A DNA stretch of 17,074 bases from Bacilli bacterium (GTDB taxonomy: Bacteria; Bacillota_I; Bacilli_A; RF39; UBA660): contig JAEDKN010000018.1 in NCBI GenBank assembly GCA_016295795.1, forward strand, positions 1-17,074, written 5' to 3'. Position numbers and translations under genes: made by a program. The notes below the pieces were generated by a model that was not told the origin of the DNA, ran no database searches, and saw only the letters and a list, made by a program, of their open reading frames with translations. The stretch's first letter is position 1. Each line of letters begins with the position of its first letter. Below, piece by piece: positions 6,131 to 13,117 of the stretch.

Positions 6131-6533
6131 AATCCATAATTTCTCCTACATTTTCTAGAGCTTCATTTATTTTTTCCTTTAACTCAGCAACTATTTTTTG
6201 AATAGTTGCATCCCCTTTATCACATGCTGATTGCCAAAGTTCTTCTATACTTTCTTTTAGCTCCTTTGCTTTTTTCTGGGCTTTTTTTATTTCTTTTTCT
6301 GAATCTAGAGATGTTAATTTCTTCTCTATTTTCTTAATTTTCTTTTCAAATTCTTTTTTCACATCATTCTTATCGATCTTTTTTACTTTGCAAACCAACT
6401 CATCTAATTTACATTTTATGTCTTTTCTAGTTTCACTACCTTTTTTTGGTGCGAATAAAATTCCTAAGCCCATTCCAACTGCAGTTGTTGTTGCAGCTAA
6501 AACAACTGTCTTTTTAACTTGTTTCTTATCCAT
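6129..6533 (-). CDS. YtxH domain membrane-anchored protein
   Basis: 134 residues. The N terminus has one hydrophobic segment rich in Gly and Ala (about 9-28, ending GMGLGILFAPKKG), followed by SETRKDI, the YtxH signature 'G.LfAPk.G.ETR'. The rest is a long Lys/Glu helix, likely coiled coil (EKKIKKIEKKL, then KKAQKKAKELKESIEELW). In Bacillus, YtxH proteins belong to the general stress regulon; the exact function is unknown. It should sit in the cytoplasmic membrane with the helix in the cytosol. GTAGGAGG lies seven bases before the ATG. It has its own terminator. Confidence 0.92.
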   Translation of the reverse strand: MDKKQVKKTVVLAATTTAVGMGLGILFAPKKGSETRKDIKCKLDELVCKVKKIDKNDVKKEFEKKIKKIEKKLTSLDSEKEIKKAQKKAKELKESIEELWQSACDKGDATIQKIVAELKEKINEALENVGEIMD

Positions 6534-6605
6534 ATTTTTTCCTCCTACAATTATTATGTATAATTTAGTTGGAATTTATTACCTTTTATTATGATTTTCT
6601 TAGTT

Positions 6606-6986
6606 TTATTTACAAGTAAAGCCTTGTGATTCCAAGCTTTTTACTGCCTCTTCTCTAGTGGTCATATCATTTCCAAGATTTTTCTCTAACTCAAAATAAT
6701 TGTTTGAGGTAATCTCTTTTCCATTACAAACAATTTTTTCACCATGTACTGATTGCAACATAGAACACCACTCTTTGGCATCCTCTTGAGTATCAAATTT
6801 CATTACAAAATGTGAATCTGTTATTTTACCATTCTTTTCATTAAATTCAACTTTCGCTTCATACTTAATAGTTGAATCACCACTTTTTTCATTAAAAGTT
6901 TGTGTACAAACAACATCATAATTTTTTCCACATCCAGCTAAGCATAATACAAATATAACCAAAGTAAATATTTTTAATTTCTTCAT
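6606..6986 (-). CDS. Small secreted lipoprotein
   Basis: 126 residues with a clear lipoprotein signal: MKKLK, a hydrophobic core (IFTLVIFVLCLA) and the lipobox LAGC with the lipid-carrying Cys at 19. The mature part has four further Cys (27, 74, 82 and 125, in VVCTQT, EWCSML, KIVCNG and the terminal FTCK), probably two disulfides outside the membrane. It has a two-layer strand/helix pattern with a PEPSY/BON-like size, though no family is firmly recognised; DUF1307/YehR-type lipoproteins are the nearest thought. AGAGGG precedes the ATG, and a good promoter sits just upstream. It is likely a single-gene transcript. Confidence 0.85.
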   Translation of the reverse strand: MKKLKIFTLVIFVLCLAGCGKNYDVVCTQTFNEKSGDSTIKYEAKVEFNEKNGKITDSHFVMKFDTQEDAKEWCSMLQSVHGEKIVCNGKEITSNNYFELEKNLGNDMTTREEAVKSLESQGFTCK

Positions 6987-7014
6987 TTTATCCCTCTTTC
7001 TATCATATATTTAT

Positions 7015-7043
7015 ATTATAGGATAAAAATCATAAATATACAA
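7015..7043 (-). promoter_or_regulatory. SigA-type promoter of the lipoprotein gene
   Basis: Read leftward, TTGTAT (7043-7038), 17 bases, TATAAT (7020-7015). The -10 is perfect and the spacing ideal. The -35 begins right after the stop codon of the upstream gene, so the lipoprotein is transcribed separately. Confidence 0.75.
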
Positions 7044-7442
7044 TCATTTATCTTTTTTTACATATTTTTTTACTTCACTTTTTGAAAAATTCTGTGGAGA
7101 AATTGTGCCGTCTTTAAGTTCATTAATTATATCAGAATGCATTCTTATTCTTATACCCAATTCTTTTTGATATTGTTTAGTATATTTATTTTTTCTACAG
7201 TCACTAACTATCATATTTGCAATATTAAGTTCATATAAAACCATACTATTAATGTATATATTAAAATCCAACCAATTTATATTATTAGTATTTTCTAAAC
7301 ACTCTATCAAATATTCTTTTATAGCACGTGATGTTTTTATGACTCTACTTTTTTCTACTTGATAGATAAGTTTAGTACTAGAGCATTCAACAATATTAAT
7401 CCCTTCTAAAAACGACTCAATAAATTCGTTAAAATCTAGCAT
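7044..7442 (-). CDS. Hypothetical protein
   Basis: 132 residues from the ATG at 7442, which has AGGAG eight bases upstream; a GTG nine bases earlier overlaps that site and is rejected. The protein appears all-helical (EFIESFLEGINIVE, then AIKEYLIECLENTNNIN, then KYTKQYQKELGIRIRMHSD) with no membrane segment. The C terminus is basic (KSEVKKYVKKDK). I do not recognise a family. It is divergent from the CofE-like gene and shares the 80-base control region with it, which might mean common regulation. Confidence 0.75.
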   Translation of the reverse strand: MLDFNEFIESFLEGINIVECSSTKLIYQVEKSRVIKTSRAIKEYLIECLENTNNINWLDFNIYINSMVLYELNIANMIVSDCRKNKYTKQYQKELGIRIRMHSDIINELKDGTISPQNFSKSEVKKYVKKDK

Positions 7443-7477
7443 AACTATCACTCCTATTAAATTATATGTTTACTAAT

Positions 7478-7506
7478 TTGACAATTTGATAAATTATATG
7501 TATATT
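7478..7506 (+). promoter_or_regulatory. SigA-type promoter of the CofE-like gene
   Basis: TTGACA at 7478-7483, 17 bases, TATATT at 7501-7506. Transcription should start near 7513, directly at the AAGGAGG of the gene, giving a leader of about 12 bases. This supports the ATG at 7525 and rules out the ATG at 7486, which lies between -35 and -10. Confidence 0.75.
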
Positions 7507-7524
7507 GAAAATAAGGAGGATAAT

Positions 7525-8712
7525 ATGAGAAATGTAGGAACAGTAGTTCGTGGAATAAGAACACCTGTTATAAAAGAAAATGACAATTTGAGCGAAATAG
7601 TAATAAACTCAATAATTAACGCTTCAAAAAGTGAAGGATTTAAATTTAAAGATAAAGATATAATTGCTATTACTGAAGCTGTTGTAGGTATTAGCGAGGG
7701 AAACTATGCAACGATAGATGAAATTGCAGAAGATTTGAATAGAAAATTTCCAAAAAAAGAAATCGGAATAGTTTTTCCAATTCTTAGTAGAAATAGGTTC
7801 TCAATGATATTAAAAGCAATCGCAAGAAGTATGAATAAAATCACCATACTTTTGAGTTTTCCAAAAGATGAGGTAGGAAATGGAATATTAAATGAAGAAA
7901 CTTTAGAAAATTCACCTTTCAATTTAGAAAGTACTATAACAGAGAAAGACTATGAAACATATTTTAGTGATTTTATTCATCCATTTACAGGAATTAATAT
8001 GGTTGAATTTTATAGAGATCTTGTGCTAAGCGAAAATTGTGAAGTTGAATTTGTCTTTTCAAACAATCCTAAAACCATATTAGAATATAGTAAAGATATA
8101 TTAGTATGTGATATTCACACTAGAGAAAAAACAAAAAAAATACTACTTAATAGTGGAGCAGATAACATCTATATGTTAACAGAAATAATGAACAGTCCTG
8201 TTAATAATAGTGGTTTTAATCCAAAATATGGATTATTAGGATCCAACAAATCTACAGAAGAAAGATTGAAACTTTTTCCAAAAACAGGAGAAAAACTAAT
8301 TTATGATATTCAAAATAAAATGTTAGAACTTACAGGTAAAAAAATTGAAGTTATGGTGTATGGTGATGGAGCTTTTAAGGATCCCGTAGGAGGAATATGG
8401 GAACTAGCAGATCCAGTAGTATCCCCTGCTTATACTAAAGGCTTAGAAGGAACACCGAATGAGATAAAATTAAAATATATTTCTGATAATAAATTATCAA
8501 ATTTACACGGCGAAGAATTAAACGAAGCTATAAAAAAAGAAATAAAATCTAAGGAAAAAGATTTAAAGGGTAAAATGGAAACACAAGGAACAACCCCTAG
8601 AAGACTTACTGATTTAATAGGTTCTTTAGCCGATCTGACAAGTGGTAGTGGTGATAAAGGAACTCCTGTTGTATATATTCAAGGATACTTTGATAACTAT
8701 GCAGAGGAATAA
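7525..8712 (+). CDS. Coenzyme F420-0:L-glutamate ligase-like (CofE family) protein
   Basis: 395 residues from the ATG at 7525, preceded by AAGGAGG (7513-7519). Family features: an N-terminal strand-rich start with VRGIRTPVI, DIIAITEAVVGISEGNYAT, IGIVFPILSRNRFSMILKAIA, and near the C terminus VMVYGDGAFKDPVGGIWELA and DPVVSPAY, which form the metal and nucleotide site of CofE-type ligases. In archaea and actinobacteria CofE adds glutamate to F420-0 using GTP; firmicute homologues of this ~400-residue type are common without other F420 genes, and none of those genes are seen here, so the true substrate is unknown. The last 50 residues (TTPRRLTDLIGSLADLTSGS, then VVYIQGYFD) are a conserved-looking tail. 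A single-gene transcript with a strong promoter and terminator. Confidence 0.87.
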   Translation: MRNVGTVVRGIRTPVIKENDNLSEIVINSIINASKSEGFKFKDKDIIAITEAVVGISEGNYATIDEIAEDLNRKFPKKEIGIVFPILSRNRFSMILKAIARSMNKITILLSFPKDEVGNGILNEETLENSPFNLESTITEKDYETYFSDFIHPFTGINMVEFYRDLVLSENCEVEFVFSNNPKTILEYSKDILVCDIHTREKTKKILLNSGADNIYMLTEIMNSPVNNSGFNPKYGLLGSNKSTEERLKLFPKTGEKLIYDIQNKMLELTGKKIEVMVYGDGAFKDPVGGIWELADPVVSPAYTKGLEGTPNEIKLKYISDNKLSNLHGEELNEAIKKEIKSKEKDLKGKMETQGTTPRRLTDLIGSLADLTSGSGDKGTPVVYIQGYFDNYAEE

Positions 8713-8729
8713 TCTTGTTCATAATAATT

Positions 8730-8765
8730 AAAAAGGTATTAGCAATATTTCGCTAATACCTTTTT
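8730..8765. terminator. Two-way terminator between convergent genes
   Basis: A perfect 14-bp stem, AAAAAGGTATTAGC (8730-8743) with GCTAATACCTTTTT (8752-8765), and loop AATATTTC. The stem ends in A5 on the left and T5 on the right, so it works both ways. It separates the CofE-like gene from the leftward surface protein gene. Confidence 0.9.
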
Positions 8766-8768
8766 AAT

Positions 8769-9272
8769 TTATACAGCTTGTTTCCAATTTAATATAAGTT
8801 TAATATCATTCATTTCTTTAAGTTGTTCAACATTATCACCAGTATATTTAATTGTTACTTCAATATCAATAGATTTACCTTTTTTTAATTTCGTCCCAAC
8901 CGTTAAACCTTTTAAGTCACATTCTATATAATCTTTACCATCAAGTAAGAAATTCATACTTGCAAGTTCAGCATCTAAATTTCCTCTATTTCCGATTTTT
9001 ATTTTATAGGTAATAGAATCATTCACTTCCTTAAAATTTGCATAAAAATTAACAACATAACTGTCTAGTGTAGGATTCATATAATTAGTTGCCTTACCAA
9101 TAGTCTTAGTTGTTGTAACTTCTTCAAACCTTACATCCCATACAGCTGGATCAATCCTAACCTTTCCTTGAACAATAATTGATCTAATCATTATAAAATA
9201 TCCAATTGCTACAAAGCAACAACAAAAAATAAGCAAAATCAATATCAAGTTTTTCTTTTTCTTTATATTCAT
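8769..9272 (-). CDS. Membrane-anchored surface protein with a camelysin/TasA-like domain
   Basis: 167 residues from the ATG at 9272, with GGTGG five bases upstream; a GTG three codons earlier lies within that site and is not preferred. Lys-rich start (MNIKKKK), one hydrophobic segment (about 9-29, with CCC), then an external domain rich in strands: VQGKVRIDPAVWDVRFEEV, then YKIKIGNRGNLDAELASM, ending DIKLILNWKQAV. The pattern 'AVWDVRF ... I.N.G..DA.L ... K.L.LNW.QA' recurs in surface proteins of gut Bacilli and resembles the camelysin/TasA type of fibre or matrix protein. No SipW-like peptidase lies in the window. The N-terminal segment may be an uncleaved anchor. Family placement is moderate. 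Confidence 0.7.
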   Translation of the reverse strand: MNIKKKKNLILILLIFCCCFVAIGYFIMIRSIIVQGKVRIDPAVWDVRFEEVTTTKTIGKATNYMNPTLDSYVVNFYANFKEVNDSITYKIKIGNRGNLDAELASMNFLLDGKDYIECDLKGLTVGTKLKKGKSIDIEVTIKYTGDNVEQLKEMNDIKLILNWKQAV

Positions 9273-9337
9273 ATTACCCACCCAACTTTTTATTTTATAA
9301 TAATATTATATCATCTTAATTCAAATTTAACAATAAT

Positions 9338-10588
9338 TTATATATCCATAATAGGTAAAATAATATCAACCGTTGTTCCCTCACCTTTAGCAGAAGTATA
9401 AATTATACTACCATCATGTAACTCTATTATCTCTTTAGATAACAATACGCCCAAACCGGTTCCTTTATTTTTGGTAGTATAAAAAGCCTTACCTAAGTTA
9501 TTTAATTCATCCATATTCATTCCTATCCCATTATCCTTAATACTTATCTTAAAATTACCATTTTCTTCTTTTGTAATAATACTAAGTTTCAATTTTTTAT
9601 CCTTTTGTTTTGATTCTATAGCATTTTTAATAACATTAACTAAAACTTGTTTTAATCTGTTATAATCTCCATTTATATAAATTTCATCATCTTTTATATC
9701 AAACTTTGTTAAAACATTACAGCTTTTAAATAATGAACTCATTGCATTTATTATATCCTCTAATAAAAAATTTATATCCATTATATTTTTTTCTACTTTT
9801 ATTTTCGTGTAATCTAAGAAATCATCCATAATTACTAAAGTTCTATTTATCTCCCCTTTAATGATAGAGACATACTTTTGAGATGTTTTAACATCATCCA
9901 AATTAATCATATCTAAATATCCTTTACAAACAGCAATAGGATTTTTTATTTCATGAGTTAACTTAAATAAAGAATTTCTTAAAGTTTTTTCTTTTTCAAG
10001 TTCTCTTAATAAATTATTTAAATTTACTATTTCCTCACCTTTTGATAATAATACATAATAAAAATTGGAACATAAATAAAATACAATTAATGATATAAAT
10101 ATATTATTAAATGCCGATATAAAACTCAAACTTGTATTAGAATAAAAAATTAAAAACGAAAAGAAGAATGCTTTGATCAATGTGAACCAATTTATAATAT
10201 AAGTTGCGGTTATATTTTTCCTTGATTCTATAAAGTATAAAAAATAATAACTCAAATATTCGAGTAATACAAAGAAAATATTATAGTCAAGAATAACAAT
10301 ATAATACATTCCTACAATAAAAGATAATATCAAAGCAAATGTGGTTTTACCGCGTAAATAAGAAAATAATATAGGTATATTGAGTAGTATGATTGTATAA
10401 TTATTATATCTGTCTCCTGTCAACTTAATAGTAAAAAACAATGATGTTACAAGTGCAATTTCAAATAATGTACTTTCAAACTTTAGATTTTCATTATTGT
10501 TATTTAGATAAGCAAGATAAATTAAATATACTAAAAGTGGAAACATAATACAAATAGTATTTAACAAAATTGTATCAAAAAAACTCAT
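9338..10588 (-). CDS. Orphan membrane sensor histidine kinase, KinB-like architecture
   Basis: 416 residues. About six membrane segments fill residues 8-180 with only short loops, so the signal is likely sensed in the membrane. Then a dimerisation/phosphorylation domain, KLTHEIKNPIAVCKGYLDMI with H212; the N box QVLVNVIKNAIES (314-326); G1 IKDNGIGM (350-357); F box AFYTTK (368-373); G2 NKGTGLGVLLSKEI (374-387); and the LHDGSI end. All ATP-lid motifs are intact. The layout and length (B. subtilis KinB: about 430, six segments) fit kinases that feed the sporulation phosphorelay. No response regulator gene is adjacent. A good AAGGAAGGGAT ribosome site precedes the ATG, and a Spo0A-box heptamer lies about 50 bases upstream, fitting feedback control by the pathway it may serve. 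Confidence 0.9.
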   Translation of the reverse strand: MSFFDTILLNTICIMFPLLVYLIYLAYLNNNNENLKFESTLFEIALVTSLFFTIKLTGDRYNNYTIILLNIPILFSYLRGKTTFALILSFIVGMYYIVILDYNIFFVLLEYLSYYFLYFIESRKNITATYIINWFTLIKAFFFSFLIFYSNTSLSFISAFNNIFISLIVFYLCSNFYYVLLSKGEEIVNLNNLLRELEKEKTLRNSLFKLTHEIKNPIAVCKGYLDMINLDDVKTSQKYVSIIKGEINRTLVIMDDFLDYTKIKVEKNIMDINFLLEDIINAMSSLFKSCNVLTKFDIKDDEIYINGDYNRLKQVLVNVIKNAIESKQKDKKLKLSIITKEENGNFKISIKDNGIGMNMDELNNLGKAFYTTKNKGTGLGVLLSKEIIELHDGSIIYTSAKGEGTTVDIILPIMDI

Positions 10589-10609
10589 ATAATCCCTTCC
10601 TTTATTAAA

Positions 10610-10643
10610 AGTATATGAGTTGTTTATGTCGTTATTTGTCGAA
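10610..10643 (-). promoter_or_regulatory. Kinase promoter region with Spo0A-box-like repeat
   Basis: On the + strand, TTTGTCGAA (10635-10643) contains the perfect Spo0A-box core TGTCGAA. A degenerate copy TGTCGTT starts 10 bases to the left (10627). The leftward -10 TATACT (10615-10610) has no recognisable -35 at the right distance; the boxes cover about -24 to -40 instead, as in Spo0A-dependent promoters. Confidence 0.5.
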
Positions 10644-10665
10644 TTATGTTATATTTTATCAAATT

Positions 10666-10977
10666 TTATCTTAAATCATCAATATATTTCTTTAGTTGCT
10701 TAGAATTTGCACCTAAGATTATTTTAACTTGATTATCTATCTCAACAATTCCTTTTGCACCAAGTTTTTGTATTCCCTCTTTATTTACTAAATTAACATC
10801 CTTTAGCGTTGCTTTAAATCTAGATAAATTGACCTCAGTATTAATTATATTGTCTCTTCCACCCAAATAATCAACTAATTTATTCATATTTAAATGAGCG
10901 TCCTTTTTCACAGATTTTAAAACAGCTAACAATATAATAAATAATATTATAACAATTATTATATATTCAAATTTCAT
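10666..10977 (-). CDS. Membrane-anchored PTS IIB-like domain lacking the catalytic cysteine
   Basis: 103 residues: one N-terminal membrane segment (4-20, almost pure Ile/Leu/Val), then a glucose-family IIB domain (32-103). Matching blocks against IIB-Glc: LVDYLGGRDNIIN (34-46), SRFKATLKDVNLVNKEGIQK, LGAKGIV, and LGANSKQLKKYIDDL. In transport IIB domains the phosphorylated Cys lies in the block 'DACITRLRV'; here the block reads EVNLSRFKA, so Asn50 takes its place. It cannot carry phosphate on Cys and is too short to be a transporter; a regulatory or scaffolding role at the membrane is the likely reading. No IIC gene is near. AGGTGAT lies just before the ATG. The gene lies 77 bases before the kinase gene on the same strand, so the two may be cotranscribed. 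Confidence 0.85.
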   Translation of the reverse strand: MKFEYIIIVIILFIILLAVLKSVKKDAHLNMNKLVDYLGGRDNIINTEVNLSRFKATLKDVNLVNKEGIQKLGAKGIVEIDNQVKIILGANSKQLKKYIDDLR

Positions 10978-11076
10978 ATCATCACCTATATAAGTATACT
11001 ATATATCTTAAAAACAAACAAATAAAAATTTAAAAATATGTTTAAAACAGTTTAATTAGACCTTTTCATGCAATTA

Positions 11077-11116
11077 TGTCGAAAATAGTATTTAATAAAT
11101 CAGGTTTATTTATAAT
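11077..11116 (+). promoter_or_regulatory. Spo0A-box heptamer and -10 before the dehydratase-like operon
   Basis: TGTCGAA at 11077-11083 (in ATGTCGAAAAT) lies 27 bases upstream of a perfect TATAAT (11111-11116), so at about -40 to -46 from the expected start. There is no good -35. The first gene of the operon starts at 11137 with AGGTGAT as ribosome site. Confidence 0.45.
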
Positions 11117-11136
11117 ATCATTTATTAGGTGATTAA

Positions 11137-12051
11137 ATGACAATAGGTATACCCAAAGCTTTACTTTATTATAAATACCATATATTATGGGAAAACTTTT
11201 TTTCATACTTGAATATAAATACGGTAACTTCGCCATCAACTAATAAGGAAATTTTAGATGTTGGGATTAAAAACTCAATAGATGAGGCTTGTTTGTCATT
11301 AAAAATATATCTAGGACACATAAAATATCTTTGTGGAAAATGTGACTACGTACTAATACCAAGAATAGTATCTCTAAATAAAAATGAAAAACTGTGTACA
11401 AATTTTTCAGCCCTATATGATATTGTTAAAAACACTTATAAAGTTAAAATATTGAATTACAACATAGATGTGGATAAAAATTATGATGAACTATATGCAT
11501 TTGTTTCTATGGCAAGAGAATTAGGAATAAGTAGGTATAAAGCTGTTAAAGCATATATTTATGCAAAGGAAAAAGAAAAAGAAGATGAAACAGCAAAGAT
11601 AATAAAACAAGAGTCATTGATAAAAACAAATAAATTAAAAATACTAATAGCTGGACACGATTATAACATATATGATGAATTTGTAGGTAAACCAATAATA
11701 GATTATCTAAAAAAAATGGATGTAGTCCCAATAACATCTAATATTTGTAAAAAAATTTATACAGATTTTGATTATAAAATGATTTCAAAAGACCTTTACT
11801 GGACCTATAACAAAGAAATTTTATCAAGTATAAATCATTATTTGAAAGAAGTTGATGGAATTATACTAATATCTACATTCCCATGTGGACCTGATTCTCT
11901 ATCTAATGAAATAGTGGTTAGAAAAATTAAAAACAAACCAATAATAACTATAATAATTGATGAACTAAATAATTCAAGCGGTTTAATAACTAGATTAGAA
12001 AGTTTTGTAGATATTTTAAAAGAACGAAAAGGAATGAATCTATATGAGTAA
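11137..12051 (+). CDS. Acyl-CoA dehydratase activase-related protein (DUF2229)
   Basis: 304 residues opening with TIGIPKALLYYKYHILWENF, the DUF2229 signature, then VTSPSTNKEILDVGI and DEACLSLKIYLGHIKYL. Cys 52, 66, 69 and 87 and the later FPCGPDSLSNEI motif are candidate iron-sulfur ligands, as in the subunits of 2-hydroxyacyl-CoA dehydratases. The end, GLITRLESFVDIL, has the family's 'T R.E.F.D' motif that binds the neighbouring domain. In many Firmicutes this domain is part of one ~1400-residue polypeptide with activase and HgdB-like domains; here it is a separate gene. It overlaps the next gene by eight bases (stop inside ATGAGTAA), so translation is coupled. Cytosolic. The physiological reaction of this family is unproven. 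Confidence 0.88.
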   Translation: MTIGIPKALLYYKYHILWENFFSYLNINTVTSPSTNKEILDVGIKNSIDEACLSLKIYLGHIKYLCGKCDYVLIPRIVSLNKNEKLCTNFSALYDIVKNTYKVKILNYNIDVDKNYDELYAFVSMARELGISRYKAVKAYIYAKEKEKEDETAKIIKQESLIKTNKLKILIAGHDYNIYDEFVGKPIIDYLKKMDVVPITSNICKKIYTDFDYKMISKDLYWTYNKEILSSINHYLKEVDGIILISTFPCGPDSLSNEIVVRKIKNKPIITIIIDELNNSSGLITRLESFVDILKERKGMNLYE

Positions 12052-13117
12052 TAAAACCATAAGTTTCCCACACTTAGGAAAATATTATATACCAGTAGAA
12101 TATCTTCTAAAAAAAGTTACTAATTTAAATGTTTCTCCATCGCCTCCTATAACAAAAAAAACAATAGATTTAGGAAGTAAATATTCACCCGACTTTGTAT
12201 GTATTCCCTTTAAATATAATCTAGGAAATTTAATAGAAAGTTTAGATAATGGCGCAAATATTCTTCTACAGGCAGGAGGAGGTTGTAGATATGGCTACTA
12301 TAAAGAGATCCAAGAAGTAATTTTGAAAGACATGGGATATAAATTTGATTTTTATACCCTTACCGAAGAAGGAAAAGTTGATCTTAAATATATATTTAAA
12401 ACATTTAAAAAATTAAACCAAGATTTAAGCTTTATAAAATTTGCACATTATGCATTACTTACTCTTCTAATGATAGATTACATGGATAATATAGATGATT
12501 TTATAAGATTAAATATAGGTTTCGAAGTAAATAAAAATGATTTCACAAATTTAAATAAAAAGATGCTGAAGGATTTTACTAAATGTAATAATTTTTTCAC
12601 TTTAACTTTTAATTATCTTAAATATAAAAGAAAGTTTAAAAAGATAAAAATAAACAAACCAAAAAATCCATTAAAAGTTGGAATAATTGGTGAATTATAT
12701 ACATCTATGGAACCTTTTTCTAGTTATTTTTTAGAAACAGAACTTGCAAAAATGAATATACAAGTAAAAAGATTTACTAATGTTAGTTATCTCCTATTAA
12801 AAAAGAAATTCAAAAAAAATAAAATGCTTAAATATGCAAAAGATTATATTACATACCCAATAGGTGCAGATGGACTAGATAATGTTTATAGAACAAAAAA
12901 ATTAATACATGATGGATATGATGGAATAATTCATATTAAACCTTTTGGTTGCACTCCGGAAATAGGAGCTATGCCAATAATAAAAAATATATGTAAAGAT
13001 TATAAAATGCCTATAATATATTTTTCATTTGATAATCAAATTAGTGTAGAGGGAATTAAAACCAGATTAGAAGCATTCTACGATATGTTAATGATGAAAA
13101 AAGGAGGAAAACAATGA
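12044..13117 (+). CDS. 2-hydroxyacyl-CoA dehydratase D-component-like protein (HgdB type)
   Basis: 357 residues, related in its C-terminal two thirds to the HgdB/CompD family. Motifs: SPPITKKTIDLGSKYSPDFV with CIPFKYNLG (C53), ILLQAGGGCRYGYYKE (C81), KVGIIGELYTSMEPFSSY, IIHIKPFGCTPEIGAMP (C303) and SVEGIKTRLEAFYDML at the end. The three Cys are well placed for an iron-sulfur cluster, and the GGGCRYGYY and PFGCTPE motifs are the family's ligand loops. A long Lys-rich insertion (180-210) separates the two lobes. It has no neighbour coding for the alpha subunit of a classical dehydratase, so it belongs to the uncharacterised DUF2229-linked branch. It ends in TGA overlapping the ATG of the activase by four bases. 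An AAAGGAGG before that ATG lies inside this gene's end. Confidence 0.88.
   Translation: MSNKTISFPHLGKYYIPVEYLLKKVTNLNVSPSPPITKKTIDLGSKYSPDFVCIPFKYNLGNLIESLDNGANILLQAGGGCRYGYYKEIQEVILKDMGYKFDFYTLTEEGKVDLKYIFKTFKKLNQDLSFIKFAHYALLTLLMIDYMDNIDDFIRLNIGFEVNKNDFTNLNKKMLKDFTKCNNFFTLTFNYLKYKRKFKKIKINKPKNPLKVGIIGELYTSMEPFSSYFLETELAKMNIQVKRFTNVSYLLLKKKFKKNKMLKYAKDYITYPIGADGLDNVYRTKKLIHDGYDGIIHIKPFGCTPEIGAMPIIKNICKDYKMPIIYFSFDNQISVEGIKTRLEAFYDMLMMKKGGKQ

Noticed and set aside
7486..7524. Upstream ATG as start of the CofE-like gene
   Set aside because: It lies between the -35 and -10 of a good promoter and has no ribosome site; AAGGAGG precedes the ATG at 7525.
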